NCBI GenBank assembly: GCA_025362395.1
Contig: JANYGK010000032.1
Span: 1-60,513 of the forward strand
Direction: 5' to 3'
Source: Bacteroidota bacterium
GTDB taxonomy: Bacteria > Bacteroidota > Bacteroidia > B-17B0 > Aurantibacillaceae
Length of the DNA stretch: 60,513 bases
This document shows positions 39,956-46,939 of this stretch, one piece after another (the stretch's first letter is position 1; the number at the start of each line of letters is the position of its first letter). The notes beneath the pieces are model-generated. The model did no database searches. It was not told the origin of the DNA and saw only the letters and a list, made by a program, of their open reading frames with translations. The translations under genes and the position numbers were made by a program.

Positions 39956-40582
39956 ATGGAAAATAACATTAAGCTGATTTTAGCGGATGATAAAGCAATG
40001 TATAGAACAGCGCTGAAAGAAGCGTTAGAATGTTTTTCTGTATCCATCATCGGTGAAGCCGGTAACGGGAAAGAGCTTCTCACTCTTCTATCAAAAACAC
40101 AACCCGATGTCGTACTGCTTGATTTGGAAATGCCGGTCATGAATGGTAACATAACCTTTGACGCAATTAATAAAAACTTCCCGGATGTAAAGGTGATCAT
40201 CCTTAGTTTTTATTTTGAAAGCCTGTTAGTGGAAGATTATATTCAGCGCGGTGCCAAAGGCTACATCCCTAAAGAAGCCGTTGAGCCCGAACTGTTAGTT
40301 GATGCCATCACGCGCGTACATAACGGTGAAACTTTTATTTATGAAAAGCCTCCTAACAAAGAAAGGTTTACGGCAAGGCAAAAAGAAATTATGCAGTTGG
40401 TGTTTGAAGGTTTAACGAATGACGACATTGCCGAAGAAGTTCACATAACCAAACGTGCCGTAGAAAAACAACGGCAAAAAATTTACATGAATAGCGGCGC
40501 CGAAAAAGCCATTGACTTTTATAAGTATGCTTTTTCAAGAGGCTTGCAGTTTTTGGGAAGGTTTAGTAAGCAACTAGATTGA
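39956..40582 (+). CDS. orphan NarL/LuxR-type response regulator
   Basis: 208 residues. Receiver domain (about 5-122) with DD (11-12), Asp56 (LLDLEMP), Ser/Phe in place of the usual Thr-Ala at the switch position (ILSFYFES), and Lys in IPKEA. Helix-turn-helix at about 138-195 (LVFEGLTNDDIAEEVHITKR). No kinase gene is adjacent. It has a structured leader. It stands at the left edge of the accessory stretch and reads away from rnr. Confidence 0.88.
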   Translation: MENNIKLILADDKAMYRTALKEALECFSVSIIGEAGNGKELLTLLSKTQPDVVLLDLEMPVMNGNITFDAINKNFPDVKVIILSFYFESLLVEDYIQRGAKGYIPKEAVEPELLVDAITRVHNGETFIYEKPPNKERFTARQKEIMQLVFEGLTNDDIAEEVHITKRAVEKQRQKIYMNSGAEKAIDFYKYAFSRGLQFLGRFSKQLD

Positions 40583-40588
40583 AATCTT

Positions 40589-40798
40589 TTAATTCAAGCT
40601 CTCAACTAGAGCATTGAACTGAAGTGTCTTTGTTTCTATACATTTCATTATTCTTGAAAGTGTTGTCTTTCCAGAATAGTTTCTACCATAAACAATATTT
40701 ACCCTTTTAAAGATATCCTCAGGATTATTTCCGATGCTATTTCGCCACTTATAATCTTTAAAAATGCCAAACTTATCTATATCAATTTTTTGAATCAT
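40589..40798 (-). pseudogene. N-terminal stump of an RloC/PrrC-like AAA ATPase
   Basis: 69 codons only. It begins MIQKIDIDKFGIFKDYKWRN and contains a Walker A motif GRNYSGKTTLSRI (about 38-50), then stops. Full ATPases of this kind (AAA_13, including the anticodon-nuclease RloC) have several hundred residues with a coiled coil and Walker B, all absent here. The gene was probably cut off by a deletion or rearrangement. It lies 100 bp downstream of the PD-(D/E)XK membrane protein. The family name is a judgement from the start and the P-loop context. Confidence 0.6.
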
Positions 40799-40898
40799 TT
40801 TCTACATATTAATTTTTAGGTATTTTAATAAGTCGCTTTATTCCTGTATAATCTCTTAATTATACATTGGCATTATAATAAGGTTATCATGATTTTAA

Positions 40899-42074
40899 TT
40901 AATTAGCCACAAGCGTTAAGGCTGATCTTTCCAATTTCATCAAATCTTGCATTGTTGGCGTATAGCTTAATTTAGCATGACTATACTCATAGTTACAAAG
41001 CAAAAGTATCACAGGGCCTTTATCCTTCCATATGTGTGAATACTGCATAATTTGTCCTTTAGCTCGTTGTATGGCACTCGCACTTGTATCACGCTTCATT
41101 TCAATAAGTATAGTATCATTAATAACAATATCTGCACGACCTCTATTCCCGAGTGATTTCTCACCAATTGGCTTTTCCATTTCTATGACTGCTTCGGGCA
41201 TTGACTTTCTGAGATGAGCGAAAAGCTTATCCTGAAACTCATACTCATAATGACAGTTTACAGGTTTCCACCTTTCCATAGCAACTATAAAATCATTAAA
41301 TAAAAGTGATTTGTTCTGCGTGACTATTAATTGTACATGGTCTTTTTGTTGTGTATTTAAAACTAAATCAATATGACTTGAATTATCTATTCTGGCAACT
41401 TCGTTGTGGTATTTTTCACCTATACCTGATTGATTGCCGAACAATTGACGCAACTCATTTTTAATGCGATTTAGAATTTGCGGATTCTTTTTGTATAAAT
41501 ATATAATTATACCTATCCCTATTAAAAGTATTACCCAATAATATGTGTTTGCTGTACGCTCGAAATGACGCATTCCATGACGATCATGACCCGTAAAGTG
41601 TTCAAGAGGTTTTCTTAAAAACACAGAAAGGTTTTGAAATGCCTTCCAAACAAGGGCGATCATCATTGCAAATTTTCCGATTCTGTAAAGCAATTCATCA
41701 GATGAGTTTGTTCTTGTCTCTATCGCTGTATCCTTAATAGTTGCATAATACGTAGCGAGACGAGATTTCGCACGCTTCCATGTCCAGTTGCCTTCGTCAT
41801 CACGCCACGCGCTTATCCATGCGAGACTAACGGTAATTACAAAAGCTAAAAATAATAGAGTAGAAAGATAGGTTAATCTATCATGCGGTACTTCCAAAAA
41901 CCAATCAAGTATCGGCGCTAAGATTAATACAGAAACAATACCCCAACTAAAGTATTGCATTTTACTTCCGTATAAATATCTATCAACTTTATCTATACTG
42001 TCAAAAAAGTTTGTAATTGCTGTACCTGTATATTTTACAGCAGCATCCAACTGATTTGAATGATTTGGTTCCAT
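40899..42074 (-). CDS. membrane protein with C-terminal PD-(D/E)XK nuclease-like domain
   Basis: 391 residues. Four hydrophobic segments lie in the first half (about 42-62, 68-92, 133-153, 177-197). The C-terminal half (about 270-391) is cytoplasmic and has the nuclease-fold signature: GNRGRADIVINDTILIEMKR, with Asp in RADI and Glu-x-Lys in IEMK, then RAKGQIMQYSHIW, and a final strand-like ILLLCNYEY. This is the restriction-endonuclease-like core; membrane-bound forms occur in several defence loci. No methylase is near, so it is not a classical restriction system. Together with the ATPase stump it looks like a damaged or novel defence pair. Not in any named system that I know. Confidence 0.75.
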   Translation of the reverse strand: MEPNHSNQLDAAVKYTGTAITNFFDSIDKVDRYLYGSKMQYFSWGIVSVLILAPILDWFLEVPHDRLTYLSTLLFLAFVITVSLAWISAWRDDEGNWTWKRAKSRLATYYATIKDTAIETRTNSSDELLYRIGKFAMMIALVWKAFQNLSVFLRKPLEHFTGHDRHGMRHFERTANTYYWVILLIGIGIIIYLYKKNPQILNRIKNELRQLFGNQSGIGEKYHNEVARIDNSSHIDLVLNTQQKDHVQLIVTQNKSLLFNDFIVAMERWKPVNCHYEYEFQDKLFAHLRKSMPEAVIEMEKPIGEKSLGNRGRADIVINDTILIEMKRDTSASAIQRAKGQIMQYSHIWKDKGPVILLLCNYEYSHAKLSYTPTMQDLMKLERSALTLVAN

Positions 42075-42133
42075 GTTTTCTTAATTAATAATTCTAGGGG
42101 CGTAGAAAGCGATAAATCTACTTAATACATTTC

Positions 42134-42167
42134 ACAAAAGAAGGGCGGTATACCGCCCTTCTTTTGT
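42134..42167. terminator. perfect 34-base palindrome of terminator type between divergent genes
   Basis: ACAAAAGAAGGGCGGTA and its exact complement, with T-rich tails on both strands. It lies between the starts of two divergent genes (42074 minus and 42219 plus), where no gene should end. A TATATTTG -7-like box for the plus gene follows at 42181-42188. Confidence 0.7.
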
Positions 42168-42218
42168 TATTCTAATAATTTATATTTGAAGTAAATAAAT
42201 TAAAACTAAATTAATATT

Positions 42219-42431
42219 ATGGCAAGAGACAAAGCAAAAGATGATAAACTATTTAGTTGTTCGCAATCATCGGAACAGGATTACGTTGCAGGTCTATATG
42301 ATATAACCCAAAGACCTAATGTAAGAACATTATTGAATACAGGATGTGCTAATAACACAATCTTTCATTCAACTCATATGCAAATATATAATCTAATTAA
42401 AACTAAATTAGGATATGCAATTCCTATCTAA
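42219..42431 (+). CDS. small conserved-looking protein of unknown function
   Basis: 70 residues, acidic/basic balanced, with Cys14 and Cys43. The start ARDKAKDDKLFSCSQSSEQD and the end THMQIYNLIKTKLGYAIP look like the small cytoplasmic proteins found in many Bacteroidota genomes, which have no known role. A -7-like TATATTTG lies 30 bases upstream of the ATG and a bidirectional hairpin follows the stop by 29 bases. I have no function to offer. Confidence 0.65.
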   Translation: MARDKAKDDKLFSCSQSSEQDYVAGLYDITQRPNVRTLLNTGCANNTIFHSTHMQIYNLIKTKLGYAIPI

Positions 42432-42460
42432 AGAATTAGATTCATTAAAAGGAAAAAACA

Positions 42461-42491
42461 AAAATGACCACTCAATTTGAATGATCATTTT
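42461..42491. terminator. hairpin between convergent genes
   Basis: AAAATGACCACTCA pairs with TGAATGATCATTTT (12 of 14 positions) across a 3-base loop. It lies between the 70-residue gene (plus) and the FN3-like gene (minus) and can end both. Confidence 0.6.
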
Positions 42492-42555
42492 AGGTTTCAG
42501 TGCCTTAGTAATTAATTCAGCCACCGATCTCCCGTTAAACTCCCGGCAAACTATT

Positions 42556-43143
42556 TTAGTTTACTGCAAAGCTGATCACATTACTTTCGTGGCCGCCTTT
42601 GCCGTCTATAAACAGTACTTTGAACCAATACGCACCTGCTGTTAAGTTAGCAATGCTTGTTTTGCTGACGTCGCTGGTACCGCCGTCTTGCCATGTAGCG
42701 TTATCGGTGCTGTACAACCATTTGTAAAGGGTTTTGGCAACTGCCTTTACCTTAAGCATTACGGTCCCCTGTTCGCCTTGGCTTGCCGCAAAACTTGGGA
42801 AGTTTCTTATTCCCACATGTTTAACATCCATACCGGCCAAATGCACAATGGCTTCATCACCGTCGGCTGCTACTTCTACTAAGTGGCCCAACTCCAAAAG
42901 TTGTTGTACGAGGTATTTTTTCTTATCCCGCACGGTATCTTTCTTTTTTAACCCGGCGGCCGCTACTGTATTAGCAGTGGTGTGTAGGTCGGTGGTGGCG
43001 GCCGACACTATAGCCAACTGTGCTACACAGTTGGCGAAGGTTGTTATATTATTATTCATGTTCAACTGATACATGTTTGATCTGTCCAACAGATTCGGCA
43101 CGTTGAGAGTACTCACGTTTACCGCTACTTTTAAAGTTTTCAT
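42556..43143 (-). CDS. hypothetical protein with C-terminal fibronectin type III-like domain
   Basis: 195 residues, no signal peptide. The first 110 residues are mostly helical (alanine-rich, NTVAAAGLKKKDTVRDKKKYLVQQLLELG split by reading). The last 80 look like an FN3 domain: VKAVAKTLYKWLYSTDNATW, then SKTSIANLTAGAYWFKVLFI. Similar proteins are common in Bacteroidota with no assigned role; some are near phage-like or export genes. Function unknown. Confidence 0.75.
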   Translation of the reverse strand: MKTLKVAVNVSTLNVPNLLDRSNMYQLNMNNNITTFANCVAQLAIVSAATTDLHTTANTVAAAGLKKKDTVRDKKKYLVQQLLELGHLVEVAADGDEAIVHLAGMDVKHVGIRNFPSFAASQGEQGTVMLKVKAVAKTLYKWLYSTDNATWQDGGTSDVSKTSIANLTAGAYWFKVLFIDGKGGHESNVISFAVN

Positions 43144-43445
43144 AACCGAAAAATTTAATTGAAATTAAAGTGTTGAAAGCGCTTACTGTTTTTTCTTCTT
43201 ATTTGACCGACTGCGCAATACCGGGAAGGTGTTACCAAAGAAAAGCGATTCAACAGAACCAAATTTGGCACTACTTTTTGGTGTTTACGGATGCAATAGC
43301 ATACTACGGATGTAAGTAGATGTATAAGTATAGGCTGCGTTTTTTGAAGGTGAATTAATATATAGGGCTAAACGTAGGATTTCGCAAATAGTTACATAAA
43401 TCTTTAGTTTAACATGACTTTAACAAACAACACGCATAGCCTGCA

Positions 43446-43823
43446 GTTAAGGTACTATGCGGATATGATATGCTACTATAAGAGTATTGCATGCTACTAT
43501 GTAGGTATGATACATTACTATGCAAGTAGTGTATGTTATTATACGAGCATGGTAAGCTATGATAAGCGTATGATACATTACTATATGAGTGGTGTATACT
43601 TCTATACGAATGTTGTATGCTACAATAAGAGTATCATACGTAACTATAAAAGTAGGGTATGTTAGGATAAGCGTATGGTAAGTTAGGTTGAGAGTATTAC
43701 ATGCTACAATAGGAGTATCATATACTACTTTGCGAGTAAGGTATGCTACAATACGGGTATGATAAGCCGGTATAAAAGTATCGTATGCTACCATACCGGT
43801 ATGGCATACTACTGCAAGAGTAA
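43446..43823. repeat. 21-bp tandem repeat, 17 copies plus a partial one
   Basis: Starting at 43467 the sequence divides into 17 units of exactly 21 bases with no insertion or deletion; a partial copy precedes them. Consensus TATGCTACTATAAGAGTA plus three variable junction bases. Copies differ at many positions but never in length. 21 bases equals seven codons and also two helical turns. A frame on each strand stays open through most of the array. Confidence 0.9.
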
Positions 43824-43863
43824 GCCGGCATAGAGACTGTCCGCTAAAGTGTGTAAGGGTCAT
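43447..43863 (-). CDS. possible heptad-repeat protein encoded by the 21-bp array (doubtful)
   Basis: 138 codons. It repeats a seven-residue unit close to I-V-A-Y-x-T-x, for example VAYDTFI, PAYHTRI, VTYDTLI, IAYHARI. The alternation of beta-branched and aromatic residues could form stacked strands. There is no signal peptide and the start MTLTHFSGQSLCRLTL is not typical. No promoter is clear. A plus-strand frame (43414-43665) is also open, so openness alone is weak proof. The array may instead be non-coding. Confidence 0.3.
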   Translation of the reverse strand: MTLTHFSGQSLCRLTLAVVCHTGMVAYDTFIPAYHTRIVAYLTRKVVYDTPIVACNTLNLTYHTLILTYPTFIVTYDTLIVAYNIRIEVYTTHIVMYHTLIIAYHARIITYTTCIVMYHTYIVACNTLIVAYHIRIVP

Positions 43864-44076
43864 GTCCGCTTATTCTGAGGCTGTAAAGAAGATTGTGTGG
43901 GTGTAAAGGGAGTATACACCAGATTGTATAAACAGTAGTCAGAACCATACGGTATTAAAGCCGAAACATCAGCTCCCCCGGTTTCTTGCGCTTCAGTAAA
44001 TAATAAGGCAAACGGAATACACAAAATAATGTGTTATTTTGTATAAGTTTAAACGTAAAAATTAAAAGAGAACGGT

Positions 44077-44406
44077 ATGCGCACGACAAAAGTAACTAAA
44101 CGAACCCTTCCTAAACGCAAACCGGCAAAAGCTGCTAAGCCCGGTGGCAAAGCTGTAACAAAAAAGGCAAAGGTTAAGCCTCTGTTCACTCTGAAAGGAA
44201 TTCCCGCAAAATATAAAGTGGTATGTAACGTGGTATTAGCGCATGCTACTTCACAAGATGAATGCAACGAGTTATTATTAGCCGGCGTGAATGCTTTTGA
44301 AGCCTTACACGAAACAGAAACTCCTGAAACAGCCGCCAAATTGGAGCTGCAACTCGTTACCAAAGCTATTCTACTTAAAAAAGAAACGTTCAAACCGGCA
44401 ATTTAG
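44077..44406 (+). CDS. small basic-tailed protein of unknown function
   Basis: 109 residues. The first 36 are rich in Lys, Arg, Pro and Ala (VTKRTLPKRKPAKAAKPGGK), like histone-H1- or AlgP-type DNA-binding tails. The rest is a compact helical domain (LAHATSQDECNELLLAGVNA, then AAKLELQLVTKAILLKKETF). DNA or RNA binding is inference from charge. Located between the 21-bp array and a REP-like element. Confidence 0.6.
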   Translation: MRTTKVTKRTLPKRKPAKAAKPGGKAVTKKAKVKPLFTLKGIPAKYKVVCNVVLAHATSQDECNELLLAGVNAFEALHETETPETAAKLELQLVTKAILLKKETFKPAI

Positions 44407-44463
44407 ATAAGAATGGTAATAAAAGAAATTAAGACCAAACATCAACTTCAACGTTACACGTGT

Positions 44464-44550
44464 GAGGGATGCAAACGGAAATCTCCCGCATGTTTCATGC
44501 GGGAATTGAAGTGACAGCCCGACCCTGCTTTTTTGCAGGGACACACCCTC
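44464..44550. repeat. REP-like cloverleaf element
   Basis: Two hairpins, TCCCGCATG/CATGCGGGA (44484-44492 and 44496-44504) and CCCTGC/GCAGGG (44523-44528 and 44535-44540), are enclosed by GAGGG (44464-44468) and CCCTC (44546-44550). This gives a three-way junction. The linker contains TGACAGCCCGACC. It resembles dispersed palindromic elements of Bacteroidota intergenic regions; a second copy in the window was not found. Confidence 0.55.
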
Positions 44551-44843
44551 CTTTCCTATCACGTCTTAAAAATTTGGAAGATATTTAACCGCGTGTTTCC
44601 GCTTCATTGAATTAACGTATACGATAACCGGCTAAATAGTTACAGCCACTCCGGCGGCAACCACCTCTTATGCTTTAACAGGCTTAGGTGTAAACGGATG
44701 TATTATAGTGTGACAGTGCTGCAAAACAAAAAGCAACATACCCTAAACCGGTGAAGCAATAAAAATAAAAACCGGTTGGTAAAAAGGTCCAAACAATTTA
44801 TCGTTCATGCCTTTTTGGTTGATACAGAAAAACGAAAATTATG
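44551..44843. other. intergenic region after the REP-like element
   Basis: No gene seen. AAACCGGT occurs twice near 44740-44780. AT-rich elsewhere. Confidence 0.4.
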
Positions 44844-45302
44844 CTAAACGCCGAACTGCGAAAAGTGATGGTCAAGGTGCTTGTAAAACTGAATGCTCCA
44901 TTCCTTAGTGGTTAAAGGCCCAAAGGCACCACTGTCTTTACCTTCAAAATAAGAACCTCCTTTTGCTTCGGTTTCTTTAATATTAGTTATCAGGCGCGCT
45001 TTTTCTTTTTCGAAATCCCGTTCGTCGGCTACTATAAAATCGGGAGAAGTGCGTGAGTTTTTAGCGTATGGTTTTTCTCCTACAACAATCTTTTTTACAA
45101 ACATTTTTAGCATCAGTTTCGTAAAAAAAGAAGGGTTTGATTCTTTTTTACCGTACACAATATCATAAGGTACGCTTAGGTGAGCAAGCATCTGTGCCGA
45201 ATTCATTTTGCCCCAAACGGGTTTTGTCGTATTAGATAATTTATCTAAACGGCTAAGCGTTTGTGTAGTTGTTAAGGGATCAAATGTATTGAGTAAGTTC
45301 AT
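44844..45302 (-). CDS. DUF1569 (DinB-superfamily) protein
   Basis: 152 residues. The four-helix bundle has the conserved His in QMLAHLSVPYD (about 38-48) and the C-terminal SIQFYKHLDHHFSQFGV with two or three His. DinB-type proteins bind a metal with three His and include thiol transferases, but the role of DUF1569 members is not known. It ends 3 bases from the lgt gene, so it is probably co-transcribed with lgt. The C-terminal part is duplicated at 39576-39785. Confidence 0.88.
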   Translation of the reverse strand: MNLLNTFDPLTTTQTLSRLDKLSNTTKPVWGKMNSAQMLAHLSVPYDIVYGKKESNPSFFTKLMLKMFVKKIVVGEKPYAKNSRTSPDFIVADERDFEKEKARLITNIKETEAKGGSYFEGKDSGAFGPLTTKEWSIQFYKHLDHHFSQFGV

Positions 45303-45305
45303 CGT

Positions 45306-46154
45306 TTAATGGTGTTGAGGTTTATAATCATTTTTTAATTTAAAAGATCTTACGACCATAATAATGCCAACTATAATAAAAGGGATGCTTAATATCTGTC
45401 CCATATTAATTGGTAAGGCATTTTCAAAAGCTTCCTGGTTCTCTTTCATAAACTCCATTAAAAAACGAAAACTGAACATCAGGATACAAAATAAGCCGAA
45501 CATAAAGCCTTTACCAAAATCGTTACGCTTGTTTTTCCATAACCAATAAAATAATATAAACAGGAAAAGATAAAACAGGGCTTCGTATAATTGTGTTGGA
45601 TGCCTTACGGGGATAGGTATTCCTTTTTGCAAAAAGTTATATTGGTCTTCATCGTTAAGTGGAAACTTAAAACCCCAGGGAACATCCGTTATTTTACCTA
45701 CAATTTCAGAATTCATTAAGTTGCCGAAACGAATGCACATACTCGCTAAAGGAACCACAATCACTAAACGATCAAACAACCAGAGCCAGCTTTCTTTTGT
45801 TTTCCGGCAATATAACCACATGCCGGTTAATATACCGATAGCGCCTCCATGGCTTGCCAAGCCGCCTTCCCAAATCTTTAGTATTTCTAAAGGATGTACC
45901 GAATAATAATCCCAACCATAAAATAAACAATGCCCTAACCTTGCGCCGAGTATAGTACCCAGCACAATGTAAAGTGTTAATGTATCAAGTTCTTTATCTG
46001 TTCTGCCCTCTGTTCTGTAAACGCGGTTCATAAAAAAATGAGAACCGATAAAAGCAACAGCCCAGCTTAAGCCGTACCAACGCACGGGCCAGTCAATACC
46101 GGGTATGGTAAAAATTTCAGGACTCGTACTCCAATTAATAAAAAGTGATAGCAT
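45306..46154 (-). CDS. lgt: prolipoprotein diacylglyceryl transferase
   Basis: 282 residues with about seven membrane helices. It transfers diacylglycerol from phosphatidylglycerol to the lipobox Cys of prolipoproteins, the first step of lipoprotein maturation in the inner membrane. Seen: GGLASHGGAIG (catalytic His region), RFGNLMNSEIVGK (family signature) and VRHPTQLYEA. Together with LolA homologues and lipoproteins in the window it shows standard lipoprotein processing. It sits between trmB (12 bases upstream) and the DUF1569 gene (3 bases). Confidence 0.96.
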   Translation of the reverse strand: MLSLFINWSTSPEIFTIPGIDWPVRWYGLSWAVAFIGSHFFMNRVYRTEGRTDKELDTLTLYIVLGTILGARLGHCLFYGWDYYSVHPLEILKIWEGGLASHGGAIGILTGMWLYCRKTKESWLWLFDRLVIVVPLASMCIRFGNLMNSEIVGKITDVPWGFKFPLNDEDQYNFLQKGIPIPVRHPTQLYEALFYLFLFILFYWLWKNKRNDFGKGFMFGLFCILMFSFRFLMEFMKENQEAFENALPINMGQILSIPFIIVGIIMVVRSFKLKNDYKPQHH

Positions 46155-46166
46155 GATGTAAAGGTA

Positions 46167-46838
46167 TTAATCTAATTTAAAACAACAGTATTTTATGCGC
46201 TCTCCTTTATCTGTAAACAGCTTTTCATAATAGGTTTTAATGCGTGTTAGCTCTTCCCTGCCTTCAGGGCAATTGTTATACAAATCGTCTGTGGCAAATA
46301 TCAAATGTAAATTTTTTTCTTTGATCACTTCCATGGTATATTCATAAAAGCCTGTGTTATCAGTCTTTAAATGAACCAAGCCGCCCGGTTTCAAAATAGT
46401 TCTATAACGGTTTAAAAAGAAATCAGGGTTGGTTAAGCGTTTACGTTCTCTTGTTTTTTGAGGCTGGGGATCAGGAAAAGTGATCCATATTTCTGACACT
46501 TCATTTGGGCTGAAACAGTATTCTATAAAATCAATACGGGTGCGTAAAAAAGCAACGTTATTCAGGTTATGATCTAAAGCATGCTTAGCGCCTGTCCAAA
46601 TACGATTGCCTTTAATATCAACCCCTATAAAATTTTTAGCCGCATTGTTTTCGGCCAGGCCGATAGTATATTCACCGCGCCCGCAGCCCAATTCAACCAC
46701 AATAGGGTTTTCGTTTTTAAATACTTCCTCGTGCCATTTTCCTTTTAGTAATAAGCCTTGGGGAAGCTGGTCAAAGAAGAGATCAAAGCTGTTGGAAAAT
46801 GTATTCAGGTCGGCAAATTTTTCGAGTTTACTTGGCAT
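46167..46838 (-). CDS. trmB: tRNA (guanine-N7-)-methyltransferase
   Basis: About 223 residues from the ATG at 46838 (MPSKLEKFADLN); a TTG seven codons earlier is also open. It methylates G46 in the variable loop of tRNAs with SAM. Seen: VELGCGRGEYTIGLA (SAM motif), IGVDIKGNRIWTGAKHA, IWITFPDPQPQKTRERKRLT (the TFPDP...K.RH-like motif with the catalytic Asp region) and a C-terminal ELTRIKTYYEKLF. It leads the trmB-lgt-DUF1569 run. Confidence 0.95.
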   Translation of the reverse strand: MPSKLEKFADLNTFSNSFDLFFDQLPQGLLLKGKWHEEVFKNENPIVVELGCGRGEYTIGLAENNAAKNFIGVDIKGNRIWTGAKHALDHNLNNVAFLRTRIDFIEYCFSPNEVSEIWITFPDPQPQKTRERKRLTNPDFFLNRYRTILKPGGLVHLKTDNTGFYEYTMEVIKEKNLHLIFATDDLYNNCPEGREELTRIKTYYEKLFTDKGERIKYCCFKLD

Positions 46839-46939
46839 AGGCGTTACAATAGTGCGCAAAAATACTAAAATTTGATAATGTATTAATAATGCCGCTTTTT
46901 GGCCTTAAATTGCTACATTCGTGCTACTAAATTTTAGAT

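Noticed and set aside
43414-43665. 83-codon plus-strand frame over the 21-bp array
   Set aside because: Open only because 21 is a multiple of three; it ends mid-array and has no supporting features.
43446-43823. 21-bp array considered as a CRISPR array
   Set aside because: Units are contiguous with no spacers, are too short, and no cas gene is near.
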